The notes under the pieces: model-generated
The model's input: only the letters and a program-made list of their open reading frames with translations
Database searches by the model: none
What the model was told of the DNA's origin: nothing
Shown: positions 21,473 through 34,822 of the stretch, piece after piece
How the letters are laid out: each line of letters starts with the position of its first letter
Numbering within the stretch: position 1 is the stretch's first letter
Made by a program: the position numbers and the translations under genes
NCBI GenBank assembly: GCA_037178625.1
Contig: JAWZXG010000057.1
Span: forward strand, 1-56,079
DNA: 56,079 bases
Direction: 5' to 3'
Source of the DNA: Skeletonema tropicum
Taxonomy: Eukaryota > Bacillariophyta > Thalassiosirophyceae > Thalassiosirales > Thalassiosiraceae

Positions 21473-22327
21473 ATGAGTGGAACAACGTCAACCTCGCCAA
21501 TCTCCATGAGAGCCGCTGCGAATAATACTCCAAAGAAGCAACGAGGATTATTCAAGGGATGGAAAAAGAATAATGCCAACAAATCAACGGCACAACATGT
21601 TGGCGGCGATCCGTCAAATCATCAAATGCATGCGAATCAAACAACCACCATGGAGAATCCTCATCATCAAACGCCCAATCGCAGTTCCAACAACAATCCA
21701 TCAGCAGCAGCAGCAGCTCAATTCTCACCAGCCATTCATCACAGTCATCAACGAAGAATCACCAACGTCGGCTCATCATCATCCTCCCAACTCCAAAAAA
21801 ACTATCCAGTGGTCGATGAATATTATCACTACTGCAACGATGAACTATCCCGTCAATTGCAATTGGCAGCTCAGAAAGATCGACAATTAAATGAGGAACG
21901 AAGACAAACCAAACGAATGTTTCGAGAGAGGCATGGTGGTCCGTATACTACTCCCAATACTACTAATGGTGGGCAACAACAACAACAACAAAATATGCAA
22001 CCGTTGACAAATGTACAATTGCAACAAAAGTGGCATCAACAATATACTACTACTAATGGACCAACAACAACAACGAATAATAATAAATCATCATCACAAT
22101 CATCGACACAGGCAACCAAGGATACGGCTTCTTCTTCGACTACTGCTTCCTCATCGATTTCTCGCTCATCTCCAATCTTTCCAATGACGAGACGCTTCAC
22201 CCCTCATCCTCAATATTATGAACTCTTTATCTCAGTTGTCGACAGTCTCACAAATTCCACGAGGGCTTGCACGATAGGGTGCATCACTCACGCTGTTGAT
22301 ATCTTCCTTGCAATTTGGCCAAGCTAG
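21473..22327 (+). CDS. Intact copy U12 of the 284-aa repeat protein
   Basis: The coding part matches the reference. The unit has one change, a GA insertion near 22696 in the spacer. It removes the unit's AAGCTT site and interrupts the CCCAAG/CTTGGG stem described at 5530-5561. Confidence 0.6.
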   Translation: MSGTTSTSPISMRAAANNTPKKQRGLFKGWKKNNANKSTAQHVGGDPSNHQMHANQTTTMENPHHQTPNRSSNNNPSAAAAAQFSPAIHHSHQRRITNVGSSSSSQLQKNYPVVDEYYHYCNDELSRQLQLAAQKDRQLNEERRQTKRMFRERHGGPYTTPNTTNGGQQQQQQNMQPLTNVQLQQKWHQQYTTTNGPTTTTNNNKSSSQSSTQATKDTASSSTTASSSISRSSPIFPMTRRFTPHPQYYELFISVVDSLTNSTRACTIGCITHAVDIFLAIWPS

Positions 22328-23375
22328 TCACGATGATTAAGCCGTCTTACTAATGACATCTTTCGTTGTCTGCCTCTCTAGAGATATTCTGTCTTTCCAC
22401 ACGTTCGATGATTCTGAGAGGTCAGGCCAGCATAGCTCTCAGCCTTTAGTTTTGAAGGTGTTTCTTGGTAGCATTGTCAACTAAGAGAGAAAATTTCCAG
22501 TTGAGTCTTATGAATCCGCTTTAACACACCAGCACCAGGATATCTTGAGGTGCTCTGAGTAGCATCCCTCCAGCCACGGGTACAGCGACTAACTGCAATG
22601 TATAGTTTCATCAACTCTCAAGGTTTAGTTCTGTCGACATCGGGCTTGTGTGCTTACCAGTTGCGAGCCCAAGTAATATATGATGTAGCAAAGCTGATGG
22701 GAGATGGCATTTCATATCAGCCGTATCGTACTAATTGAATGTCCATAAGGAACATTTTCTTCGCTGGCAATAACAGGTTGATTAATTTAATGCGCAAATT
22801 CTCATACATACTTCATTCATGCTATCAAGATTCAAGCCAGCCGTGCGGGGCCGATGGTATGAAGCTGCCTCGCTTCCGACTGAACTCACGCACTGCAAGC
22901 AATACATAGCTTGAGATGCTTTTCATCCGAATTGAGAGAAAGGCAGTGAGAAAGGAGAAGGGCTCAGCATTTCATTAGATCCCATCTATAATGTCGCTAA
23001 ATTTACGTATTCCGTAGTTGTCTCTCACATTGATAAAGGAGACTGGCGATTCATCATAAATTATGTGTCTCCCTTTCTCACAAAGTATCCGACCGTCTGC
23101 GTTCAGCCCCGTTCGCACCTCATTCAAATCGAATGGATGAACATAACTCAGGAACAACCTTCGCTCTACTTAATAACGGTGACGACACAGCCCTGATGGA
23201 GCCGATAAAGGAGAGCTCGAACTACTGAAGAGGTGGCGATTTATAATTCATCAGTAATTGTGAAACAGTGGCTCTCGCCTATCGACTGATTTAAGCGTTG
23301 ATAGGTCAACAGTCTTGTAGTCTCTCGCTCACGGCATCATTGGCAGAGGAAACCAACAAAATTGAATTGAAAAAT

Positions 23376-24245
23376 ATGAGTGGAACAACGTCAACCTCGC
23401 CAATCTCCATGAGAGCCGCTGCGAATAATACTCCAAAGAAGCAACGAGGATTATTCAAGGGATGGAAAAAGAATAATGCCAACAAATCAACGGCACAACA
23501 TGTTGGCGGCGATCCGTCAAATCATCAAATGCATGCGAATCAAACAACCACCATGGAGAATCCTCATCATCAAACGCCCAATCGCAGTTCCAACAACAAT
23601 CCATCAGCAGCAGCAGCAGCTCAATTCTCACCAGCCATTCATCACAGTCATCAACGAAGAATCACCAACGTCGGCTCATCATCATCCTCCCAACTCCAAA
23701 AAAACTATCCAGTGGTCGATGAATATTATCACTACTGCAACGATGAACTATCCCGTCAATTGCAATTGGCAGCTCAGAAAGATCGACAATTAAATGAGGA
23801 ACGAAGACAAACCAAACGAATGTTTCGAGAGAGGCATGGTGGTCCGTATACTACTCCCAATACTACTAATGGTGGGCAACAACAACAACAACAAAATATG
23901 CAACCGTTGACAAATGTACAATTGCAACAAAAGTGGCATCAACAATATACTACTACTAATGGACCAACAACAACAACGAATAATAATAAATCATCATCAC
24001 AATCATCGACACAGGCAACCAAGGATACGGCTTCTTCTTCGACTACTGCTTCCTCATCGATTTCTCGCTCATCTCCAATCTTTCCAATGACGAGACGCTT
24101 CACCCCTCATCCTCAATATTATGAACTCTTTATCTCAGTTGTCGACAGTCTCACAAATTCCACGAGGGCTTGCACGATAGGGTGCATCACTCACGCTGTT
24201 GATATCTTCCTTTTGCAATTTGGCCAAGCTAGTCACGATGATTAA
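23376..24245 (+). CDS. Copy U13 with altered C-terminus (289 aa)
   Basis: Two extra T near 24211 shift the last codons. The usual ending LAIWPS is replaced by a longer tail ending QASHDD, and the stop moves from the usual TAG (24230-24232) to a TAA ending at 24245. A further T is added in the spacer near 24505. A homopolymer consensus error is the simplest explanation. Confidence 0.45.
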   Translation: MSGTTSTSPISMRAAANNTPKKQRGLFKGWKKNNANKSTAQHVGGDPSNHQMHANQTTTMENPHHQTPNRSSNNNPSAAAAAQFSPAIHHSHQRRITNVGSSSSSQLQKNYPVVDEYYHYCNDELSRQLQLAAQKDRQLNEERRQTKRMFRERHGGPYTTPNTTNGGQQQQQQNMQPLTNVQLQQKWHQQYTTTNGPTTTTNNNKSSSQSSTQATKDTASSSTTASSSISRSSPIFPMTRRFTPHPQYYELFISVVDSLTNSTRACTIGCITHAVDIFLLQFGQASHDD

Positions 24246-25283
24246 GCCGTCTTACTAATGACATCTTTCGTTGTCTGCCTCTCTAGAGATATTCTGTCTT
24301 TCCACACGTTCGATGATTCTGAGAGGTCAGGCCAGCATAGCTCTCAGCCTTTAGTTTTGAAGGTGTTTCTTGGTAGCATTGTCAACTAAGAGAGAAAATT
24401 TCCAGTTGAGTCTTATGAATCCGCTTTAACACACCAGCACCAGGATATCTTGAGGTGCTCTGAGTAGCATCCCTCCAGCCACGGGTACAGCGACTAACTG
24501 CAATTGTATAGTTTCATCAACTCTCAAGGTTTAGTTCTGTCGACATCGGGCTTGTGTGCTTACCAGTTGCGAGCCCAAGTAATATATGATGTAGCAAAGC
24601 TTGGGAGATGGCATTTCATATCAGCCGTATCGTACTAATTGAATGTCCATAAGGAACATTTTCTTCGCTGGCAATAACAGGTTGATTAATTTAATGCGCA
24701 AATTCTCATACATACTTCATTCATGCTATCAAGATTCAAGCCAGCCGTGCGGGGCCGATGGTATGAAGCTGCCTCGCTTCCGACTGAACTCACGCACTGC
24801 AAGCAATACATAGCTTGAGATGCTTTTCATCCGAATTGAGAGAAAGGCAGTGAGAAAGGAGAAGGGCTCAGCATTTCATTAGATCCCATCTATAATGTCG
24901 CTAAATTTACGTATTCCGTAGTTGTCTCTCACATTGATAAAGGAGACTGGCGATTCATCATAAATTATGTGTCTCCCTTTCTCACAAAGTATCCGACCGT
25001 CTGCGTTCAGCCCCGTTCGCACCACCTCATTCAAATCGAATGGATGAACATAACTTCAGGAACAACCTTCGCTCTACTTAATAACGGTGACGACACAGCC
25101 CTGATGGAGCCGATAAAGGAGAGCTCGAACTACTGAAGAGGTGGCGATTTATAATTCATCAGTAATTGTGAAACAGTGGCTCTCGCCTATCGACTGATTT
25201 AAGCGTTGATAGGTCAACAGTCTTGTAGTCTCTCGCTCACGGCATCATTGGCAGAGGAAACCAACAAAATTGAATTGAAAAAT

Positions 25284-26144
25284 ATGAGTGGAACAACGTC
25301 AACCTCGCCAATCTCCATGAGAGCCGCTGCGAATAATACTCCAAAGAAGCAACGAGGATTATTCAAGGGATGGAAAAAGAATAATGCCAACAAATCAACG
25401 GCACAACATGTTGGCGGCGATCCGTCAAATCATCAAATGCATGCGAATCAAACAACCACCATGGAGAATCCTCATCATCAAACGCCCAATCGCAGTTCCA
25501 ACAACAATCCATCAGCAGCAGCAGCAGCTCAATTCTCTCACCAGCCATTCATCACAGTCATCAACGAAGAATCACCAACGTCGGCTCATCATCATCCTCC
25601 CAACTCCAAAAAAAACTATCCAGTGGTCGATGAATATTATCACTACTGCAACGATGAACTATCCCGTCAATTGCAATTGGCAGCTCAGAAAGATCGACAA
25701 TTAAATGAGGAACGAAGACAAACCAAACGAATGTTTCGAGAGAGGCATGGTGGTCCGTATACTACTCCCAATACTACTTAATGGTGGGCAACAACACAAC
25801 AACAACAAAATATGCAACCGTTGACAAATGTACAATTGCAACAAAAGTGGCATCAACAATATACTACTACTAATGGACCAACAACAACAACGAATAATAA
25901 TAAATCATCATCACAATCATCGACACAGGCAACCAAGGATACGGCTTCTTCTTCGACTACTGCTTCCTCATCGATTTCTCGCTCATCTCCAATCTTTCCA
26001 ATGACGAGACGCTTCACCCCTCATCCTCAATATTATGAACTCTTTATCTCAGTTGTCGACAGTCTCACAAATTCCACGAGGGCTTGCACGATAGGGTGCA
26101 TCACTCACGCTGTTGATATCTTCCTTGCAATTTGGCCAAGCTAG
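25284..26144 (+). pseudogene. Copy U14 with multiple frameshifts
   Basis: A CT insertion near 25537 moves the reading into the secondary frame for about 25 residues. An eighth A in the A-run near 25606-25613 restores it. An added T near 25780 then creates a stop at 25781 after 165 residues. Two more bases in the CAA tract bring the normal frame back to the usual stop at 26144. The unit (24754-26669) carries ten insertions. Confidence 0.5.
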
Positions 26145-27198
26145 TCCACGATGATTAAGCGTCGTCTTACTAATGACATCTTTCGTTGTCTGCCTCTCTA
26201 GAGATATTCTGTCTTTCCACACGTTCGATGATTCTGAGAGGTCAGGCCAGCATAGCTCTCAGCCTTTAGTTTTGAAGGTGTTTCTTGGTAGCATTGTCAA
26301 CTAAGAGAGAAAATTTCCAGTTGAGTCTTATGAATCCGCTTTAACACACCAGCACCAGGATATCTTGAGGTGCTCTGAGTAGCATCCCCTCCAGCCACGG
26401 GTACAGCGACTAACTGCAATGTATAGTTTCATCAACTCTCAAGGTTTAGTTCTGTCGACATCGGGCTTGTGTGCTTACCAGTTGCGAGCCCAAGTAATAT
26501 ATGATGTAGCAAAGCTTGGGAGATGGCATTTCATATCAGCCGTATCGTACTAATTGAATGTCCATAAGGAACATTTTCTTCGCTGGCAATAACAGGTTGA
26601 TTAATTTAATGCGCAAATTCCTCATACATACTTCATTCATGCTATCAAGATTCAAGCCAGCCGTGCGGGGCCGATGGTATGAAGCTGCCTCGCTTCCGAC
26701 TGAACTCACGCACTGCAAGCAATACATAAGCTTGAGATGCTTTTCATCCGAATTGAGAGAAAGGCAGTGAGAAAGGAGAAGGGCTCAGCATTTCATTAGA
26801 TCCCATTCTATAATGTCGCTAAATTTACGTATTCCGTAGTTGTCTCTCACATTGATAAAGGAGACTGGCGATTCATCATAAAATTATGTGTCTCCCTTTC
26901 TCACAAAGTATCCGACCGTCTGCGTTCAGCCCCGTTCGCACCTCATTCAAATCGAATGGATGAACATAACTCAGGAACAACCTTCGCTCTACTTAATAAC
27001 GGTGACGACACAGCCCTGATGGAGCCGATAAAGGAGAGCTCGAACTACTGAAGAGGTGGCGATTTATAATTCATCAGTAATTGTGAAACAGTGGCTCTCG
27101 CCTATCGACTGATTTAAGCGTTGATAGGTCAACAGTCTTGTAGTCTCTCGCTCACGGCATCATTGGCAGAGGAAACCAACAAAATTGAATTGAAAAAT

Positions 27199-28058
27199 AT
27201 GAGTGGAACAACGTCAACCTCGCCAATCTCCATGAGAGCCGCTGCGAATAATACTCCAAAGAAGCAACGAGGATTATTCAAGGGATGGAAAAAGAATTAA
27301 TGCCAACAAATCAACGGCACAACATGTTGGCGGCGATCCGTCAAATCATCAAATGCATGCGAATCAAACAACCACCATGGAGAATCCTCATCATCAAACG
27401 CCCAATCGCAGTTCCAACAACAATCCATCAGCAGCAGCAGCAGCTCAATTCTCACCAGCCATTCATCACAGTCATCAACGAAGAATCACCAACGTCGGCT
27501 CTCATCATCATCCTCCCAACTCCAAAAAAACTATCCAGTGGTCGATGAATATTATCACTACTGCAACGATGAACTATCCCGTCAATTGCAATTGGCAGCT
27601 CAGAAAGATCGACAATTAAATGAGGAACGAAGACAAACCAAACGAATGTTTCGAGAGAGGCATGGTGGTCCGTATACTACTCCCAATACTACTAATGGTG
27701 GGCAACAACAACAACAACAAAATATGCAACCGTTGACAAATGTACAATTGCAACAAAAGTGGCATCAACAATATACTACTACTAATGGACCAACAACAAC
27801 AACGAATAATAATAAATCATCATCACAATCATCGACACAGGCAACCAAGGATACGGCTTCTTCTTCGACTACTGCCTTCCTCATCGATTTCTCGCTCATC
27901 TCCAATCTTTCCAATGACGAGACGCTTCACCCCTCATCCTCAATATTATGAACTCTTTATCTCAGTTGTCGACAGTCTCACAAATTCCACGAGGGCTTGC
28001 CACGATAGGGTGCATCACTCACGCTGTTGATATCTTCCTTGCAATTTGGCCAAGCTAG
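27199..28058 (+). pseudogene. Copy U15, early stop and multiple frameshifts
   Basis: The most altered copy. An extra T near 27298 turns AAT AAT into AAT TAA, stopping translation after 33 residues. Later insertions near 27500 (+2), 27876 (+1) and 28001 (+1) shift the frame again before the homologous stop at 28058. The unit (26670-28589) is 1,920 bp with fifteen insertions and no deletion, which strongly suggests unpolished sequence. Confidence 0.5.
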
Positions 28059-29117
28059 TCACATGATGATTAAGCCGTCTTACTAATGACATCTTTCCGT
28101 TGTCTGCCTCTCTAGAGATATTCTGTCTTTCCACACGTTCGATGATTCTGAGAGGTCAGGCCAGCATAGCTCTCAGCCTTTAGTTTTGAAGGTGTTTCTT
28201 GGTAGCATTGTCAACTAAGAGAAGAAAATTTCCAGTTGAGTCTTATGAATCCGCTTTAACACACCAGCACCAGGATATCTTGAGGTGCTCTGAGTAGCAT
28301 CCCTCCAGCCACGGGTACAGCGACTAACTGCAATGTATAGTTTCATCAACACTCTCAAGGTTTAGTTCTGTCGACATCGGGCTTGTGTGCTTACCAGTTG
28401 CGAGCCCAAGTAATATATGATTGTAGCAAAGCTTGGGAGATGGCATTTCATATCAGCCGTATCGTACTAATTGAATGTCCCATAAGGAACATTTTTTCTT
28501 CGCTGGCAATAACAGGTTGATTAATTTAATGCGCAAATTCTCATACATACTTCATTCATGCTATCAAGATTCAAGCCAGCCGGTGCGGGGCCGATGGTAT
28601 GAAGCTGCCTCGCTTCCGACTGAACTCACGCACTGCAAGCAATACATTAGCTTGAGATGCTTTTCATCCGAATTGAGAGAAAGGCAGTGAGAAAGGAGAA
28701 GGGCTCAGCATTTCATTAGATCCCATCTATAATGTCGCTAAATTTACGTATTCCGTAGTTGTCTCTCACATTGATAAAGGAGACTGGCGATTCATCATAA
28801 ATTATGTGTCTCCCTTTCTCACAAAGTATCCGACCGTCTGCGTTCAGCCCCGTTCGCACCTCATTCAAATCGAATGGATGAACATAACTCAGGAACAACC
28901 TTCGCTCTACTTAATAACGGTGACGACACAGCCCTGATGGAGCCGATAAAGGAGAGCTCGAACTTACTGAAGAGGTGGCGATTTATAATTCATCAGTAAT
29001 TGTGAAACAGTGGCTCTCGCCTATCGACTGATTTAAGCGTTGATAGGTCAACAGTCTTGTAGTCTCTCGCTCACGGCATCATTGGCAGAGGAAACCAACA
29101 AAATTGAATTGAAAAAT

Positions 29118-29974
29118 ATGAGTGGAACAACGTCAACCTCGCCAATCTCCATGAGAGCCGCTGCGAATAATACTCCAAAGAAGCAACGAGGATTATTCAA
29201 GGGATGGAAAAAGAATAATGCCAACAAATCAACGGCACAACATGTTGGCGGCGATCCGTCAAATCATCAAATGCATGCGAATCAAACAACCACCATGGAG
29301 AATCCTCATCATCAAACGCCCAATCGCAGTTCCAACAACAATCCATCAGCAGCAGCAGCAGCTCAATTCTCACCAGCCATTCATCACAGTCATCAACGAA
29401 GAATCACCAACGTCGGCTCATCATCATCCTCCCAACTCCAAAAAAACTATCCAGTGGTCGATGAATATTATCACTACTGCAACGATATGAACTATCCCGT
29501 CAATTGCAATTGGCAGCTCAGAAAGATCGACAATTAAATGAGGAACGAAGACAAACCAAACGAATGTTTCGAGAGAGGCATGGTGGTCCGTATACTACTC
29601 CCAATACTACTAATGGTGGGCAACAACAACAACAACAAAATATGCAACCGTTGACAAATGTACAATTGCAACAAAAGTGGCATCAACAATATACTACTAC
29701 TAATGGACCAACAACAACAACGAATAATAATAAATCATCATCACAATCATCGACACAGGCAACCAAGGATACGGCTTCTTCTTCGACTACTGCTTCCTCA
29801 TCGATTTCTCGCTCATCTCCAATCTTTCCAATGACGAGACGCTTCACCCCTCATCCTCAATATTATGAACTCTTTATCTCAGTTGTCGACAGTCTCACAA
29901 ATTCCACGAGGGCTTGCACGATAGGGTGCATCACTCACGCTGTTGATATCTTCCTTGCAATTTGGCCAAGCTAG
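29118..29974 (+). pseudogene. Frameshifted copy U16
   Basis: Two extra bases near 29487 (GATATGAAC where the consensus is GATGAAC) send the reading to a stop at 29537 after 139 residues. The rest of the normal frame is intact to 29974. Two further single-base insertions lie in the upstream spacer near 28647 and 28964. Confidence 0.5.
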
Positions 29975-31020
29975 TCACGATGATTAAGCCGTCTTACTAA
30001 TGACATCTTTCGTTGTCTGCCTCTCTAGAGATATTCTGTCTTTCCACACGTTCGATGATTCTGAGAGGTCAGGCCAGCATAGCTCTCAGCCTTTAGTTTT
30101 GAAGGTGTTTCTTGGTAGCATTGTCAACTAAGAGAGAAAATTTCCAGTTGAGTCTTATGAATCCGCTTTAACACACCAGCACCAGGATATCTTGAGGTGC
30201 TCTGAGTAGCATCCCTCCAGCCACGGGTACAGCGACTAACTGCAATGTATAGTTTCATCAACTCTCAAGGTTTAGTTCTGTCGACATCGGGCTTGTGTGC
30301 TTACCAGTTGCGAGCCCAAGTAATATATGATGTAGCAAAGCTTGGGAGATGGCATTTCATATCAGCCGTATCGTACTAATTGAATGTCCATAAGGAACAT
30401 TTTCTTCGCTGGCAATAACAGGTTGATTAATTTAATGCGCAAATTCTCATACATACTTCATTCATGCTATCAAGATTCAAGCCAGCCGTGCGGGGCCGAT
30501 GGTATGAAGCTGCCTCGCTTCCGACTGAACTCACGCACTGCAAGCAATACATAGCTTGAGATGCTTTTCATCCGAATTGAGAGAAAGGCAGTGAGAAAGG
30601 AGAAGGGCTCAGCATTTCATTAGATCCCATCTATAATGTCGCTAAATTTACGTATTCCGTAGTTGTCTCTCACATTGATAAAGGAGACTGGCGATTCATC
30701 ATAAATTATGTGTCTCCCTTTCTCACAAAGTATCCGACCGTCTGCGTTCAGCCCCGTTCGCACCTCATTCAAATCGAATGGATGAACATAACTCAGGAAC
30801 AACCTTCGCTCTACTTAATAACGGTGACGACACAGCCCTGATGGAGCCGATAAAGGAGAGCTCGAACTACTGAAGAGGTGGCGATTTATAATTCATCAGT
30901 AATTGTGAAACAGTGGCTCTCGCCTATCGACTGATTTAAGCGTTGATAGGTCAACAGTCTTGTAGTCTCTCGCTCACGGCATCATTGGCAGAGGAAACCA
31001 ACAAAATTGAATTGAAAAAT

Positions 31021-31875
31021 ATGAGTGGAACAACGTCAACCTCGCCAATCTCCATGAGAGCCGCTGCGAATAATACTCCAAAGAAGCAACGAGGATTATT
31101 CAAGGGATGGAAAAAGAATAATGCCAACAAATCAACGGCACAACATGTTGGCGGCGATCCGTCAAATCATCAAATGCATGCGAATCAAACAACCACCATG
31201 GAGAATCCTCATCATCAAACGCCCAATCGCAGTTCCAACAACAATCCATCAGCAGCAGCAGCAGCTCAATTCTCACCAGCCATTCATCACAGTCATCAAC
31301 GAAGAATCACCAACGTCGGCTCATCATCATCCTCCCAACTCCAAAAAAACTATCCAGTGGTCGATGAATATTATCACTACTGCAACGATGAACTATCCCG
31401 TCAATTGCAATTGGCAGCTCAGAAAGATCGACAATTAAATGAGGAACGAAGACAAACCAAACGAATGTTTCGAGAGAGGCATGGTGGTCCGTATACTACT
31501 CCCAATACTACTAATGGTGGGCAACAACAACAACAACAAAATATGCAACCGTTGACAAATGTACAATTGCAACAAAAGTGGCATCAACAATATACTACTA
31601 CTAATGGACCAACAACAACAACGAATAATAATAAATCATCATCACAATCATCGACACAGGCAACCAAGGATACGGCTTCTTCTTCGACTACTGCTTCCTC
31701 ATCGATTTCTCGCTCATCTCCAATCTTTCCAATGACGAGACGCTTCACCCCTCATCCTCAATATTATGAACTCTTTATCTCAGTTGTCGACAGTCTCACA
31801 AATTCCACGAGGGCTTGCACGATAGGGTGCATCACTCACGCTGTTGATATCTTCCTTGCAATTTGGCCAAGCTAG
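31021..31875 (+). CDS. Intact copy U17 of the 284-aa repeat protein
   Basis: Same 284 residues as the reference; unit 30495-32395 is 1,901 bp without deviation and opens a run of four perfect units. Confidence 0.6.
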   Translation: MSGTTSTSPISMRAAANNTPKKQRGLFKGWKKNNANKSTAQHVGGDPSNHQMHANQTTTMENPHHQTPNRSSNNNPSAAAAAQFSPAIHHSHQRRITNVGSSSSSQLQKNYPVVDEYYHYCNDELSRQLQLAAQKDRQLNEERRQTKRMFRERHGGPYTTPNTTNGGQQQQQQNMQPLTNVQLQQKWHQQYTTTNGPTTTTNNNKSSSQSSTQATKDTASSSTTASSSISRSSPIFPMTRRFTPHPQYYELFISVVDSLTNSTRACTIGCITHAVDIFLAIWPS

Positions 31876-32921
31876 TCACGATGATTAAGCCGTCTTACTA
31901 ATGACATCTTTCGTTGTCTGCCTCTCTAGAGATATTCTGTCTTTCCACACGTTCGATGATTCTGAGAGGTCAGGCCAGCATAGCTCTCAGCCTTTAGTTT
32001 TGAAGGTGTTTCTTGGTAGCATTGTCAACTAAGAGAGAAAATTTCCAGTTGAGTCTTATGAATCCGCTTTAACACACCAGCACCAGGATATCTTGAGGTG
32101 CTCTGAGTAGCATCCCTCCAGCCACGGGTACAGCGACTAACTGCAATGTATAGTTTCATCAACTCTCAAGGTTTAGTTCTGTCGACATCGGGCTTGTGTG
32201 CTTACCAGTTGCGAGCCCAAGTAATATATGATGTAGCAAAGCTTGGGAGATGGCATTTCATATCAGCCGTATCGTACTAATTGAATGTCCATAAGGAACA
32301 TTTTCTTCGCTGGCAATAACAGGTTGATTAATTTAATGCGCAAATTCTCATACATACTTCATTCATGCTATCAAGATTCAAGCCAGCCGTGCGGGGCCGA
32401 TGGTATGAAGCTGCCTCGCTTCCGACTGAACTCACGCACTGCAAGCAATACATAGCTTGAGATGCTTTTCATCCGAATTGAGAGAAAGGCAGTGAGAAAG
32501 GAGAAGGGCTCAGCATTTCATTAGATCCCATCTATAATGTCGCTAAATTTACGTATTCCGTAGTTGTCTCTCACATTGATAAAGGAGACTGGCGATTCAT
32601 CATAAATTATGTGTCTCCCTTTCTCACAAAGTATCCGACCGTCTGCGTTCAGCCCCGTTCGCACCTCATTCAAATCGAATGGATGAACATAACTCAGGAA
32701 CAACCTTCGCTCTACTTAATAACGGTGACGACACAGCCCTGATGGAGCCGATAAAGGAGAGCTCGAACTACTGAAGAGGTGGCGATTTATAATTCATCAG
32801 TAATTGTGAAACAGTGGCTCTCGCCTATCGACTGATTTAAGCGTTGATAGGTCAACAGTCTTGTAGTCTCTCGCTCACGGCATCATTGGCAGAGGAAACC
32901 AACAAAATTGAATTGAAAAAT

Positions 32922-33776
32922 ATGAGTGGAACAACGTCAACCTCGCCAATCTCCATGAGAGCCGCTGCGAATAATACTCCAAAGAAGCAACGAGGATTAT
33001 TCAAGGGATGGAAAAAGAATAATGCCAACAAATCAACGGCACAACATGTTGGCGGCGATCCGTCAAATCATCAAATGCATGCGAATCAAACAACCACCAT
33101 GGAGAATCCTCATCATCAAACGCCCAATCGCAGTTCCAACAACAATCCATCAGCAGCAGCAGCAGCTCAATTCTCACCAGCCATTCATCACAGTCATCAA
33201 CGAAGAATCACCAACGTCGGCTCATCATCATCCTCCCAACTCCAAAAAAACTATCCAGTGGTCGATGAATATTATCACTACTGCAACGATGAACTATCCC
33301 GTCAATTGCAATTGGCAGCTCAGAAAGATCGACAATTAAATGAGGAACGAAGACAAACCAAACGAATGTTTCGAGAGAGGCATGGTGGTCCGTATACTAC
33401 TCCCAATACTACTAATGGTGGGCAACAACAACAACAACAAAATATGCAACCGTTGACAAATGTACAATTGCAACAAAAGTGGCATCAACAATATACTACT
33501 ACTAATGGACCAACAACAACAACGAATAATAATAAATCATCATCACAATCATCGACACAGGCAACCAAGGATACGGCTTCTTCTTCGACTACTGCTTCCT
33601 CATCGATTTCTCGCTCATCTCCAATCTTTCCAATGACGAGACGCTTCACCCCTCATCCTCAATATTATGAACTCTTTATCTCAGTTGTCGACAGTCTCAC
33701 AAATTCCACGAGGGCTTGCACGATAGGGTGCATCACTCACGCTGTTGATATCTTCCTTGCAATTTGGCCAAGCTAG
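32922..33776 (+). CDS. Intact copy U18 of the 284-aa repeat protein
   Basis: Same 284 residues as the reference; unit 32396-34296 is 1,901 bp without deviation. Confidence 0.6.
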   Translation: MSGTTSTSPISMRAAANNTPKKQRGLFKGWKKNNANKSTAQHVGGDPSNHQMHANQTTTMENPHHQTPNRSSNNNPSAAAAAQFSPAIHHSHQRRITNVGSSSSSQLQKNYPVVDEYYHYCNDELSRQLQLAAQKDRQLNEERRQTKRMFRERHGGPYTTPNTTNGGQQQQQQNMQPLTNVQLQQKWHQQYTTTNGPTTTTNNNKSSSQSSTQATKDTASSSTTASSSISRSSPIFPMTRRFTPHPQYYELFISVVDSLTNSTRACTIGCITHAVDIFLAIWPS

Positions 33777-34822
33777 TCACGATGATTAAGCCGTCTTACT
33801 AATGACATCTTTCGTTGTCTGCCTCTCTAGAGATATTCTGTCTTTCCACACGTTCGATGATTCTGAGAGGTCAGGCCAGCATAGCTCTCAGCCTTTAGTT
33901 TTGAAGGTGTTTCTTGGTAGCATTGTCAACTAAGAGAGAAAATTTCCAGTTGAGTCTTATGAATCCGCTTTAACACACCAGCACCAGGATATCTTGAGGT
34001 GCTCTGAGTAGCATCCCTCCAGCCACGGGTACAGCGACTAACTGCAATGTATAGTTTCATCAACTCTCAAGGTTTAGTTCTGTCGACATCGGGCTTGTGT
34101 GCTTACCAGTTGCGAGCCCAAGTAATATATGATGTAGCAAAGCTTGGGAGATGGCATTTCATATCAGCCGTATCGTACTAATTGAATGTCCATAAGGAAC
34201 ATTTTCTTCGCTGGCAATAACAGGTTGATTAATTTAATGCGCAAATTCTCATACATACTTCATTCATGCTATCAAGATTCAAGCCAGCCGTGCGGGGCCG
34301 ATGGTATGAAGCTGCCTCGCTTCCGACTGAACTCACGCACTGCAAGCAATACATAGCTTGAGATGCTTTTCATCCGAATTGAGAGAAAGGCAGTGAGAAA
34401 GGAGAAGGGCTCAGCATTTCATTAGATCCCATCTATAATGTCGCTAAATTTACGTATTCCGTAGTTGTCTCTCACATTGATAAAGGAGACTGGCGATTCA
34501 TCATAAATTATGTGTCTCCCTTTCTCACAAAGTATCCGACCGTCTGCGTTCAGCCCCGTTCGCACCTCATTCAAATCGAATGGATGAACATAACTCAGGA
34601 ACAACCTTCGCTCTACTTAATAACGGTGACGACACAGCCCTGATGGAGCCGATAAAGGAGAGCTCGAACTACTGAAGAGGTGGCGATTTATAATTCATCA
34701 GTAATTGTGAAACAGTGGCTCTCGCCTATCGACTGATTTAAGCGTTGATAGGTCAACAGTCTTGTAGTCTCTCGCTCACGGCATCATTGGCAGAGGAAAC
34801 CAACAAAATTGAATTGAAAAAT

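Noticed and set aside
26536..26727. 63-codon minus-strand frame in the spacer of U14/U15
   Set aside because: Its extension depends on a single inserted base; in the reference unit the same frame ends after about 43 codons.
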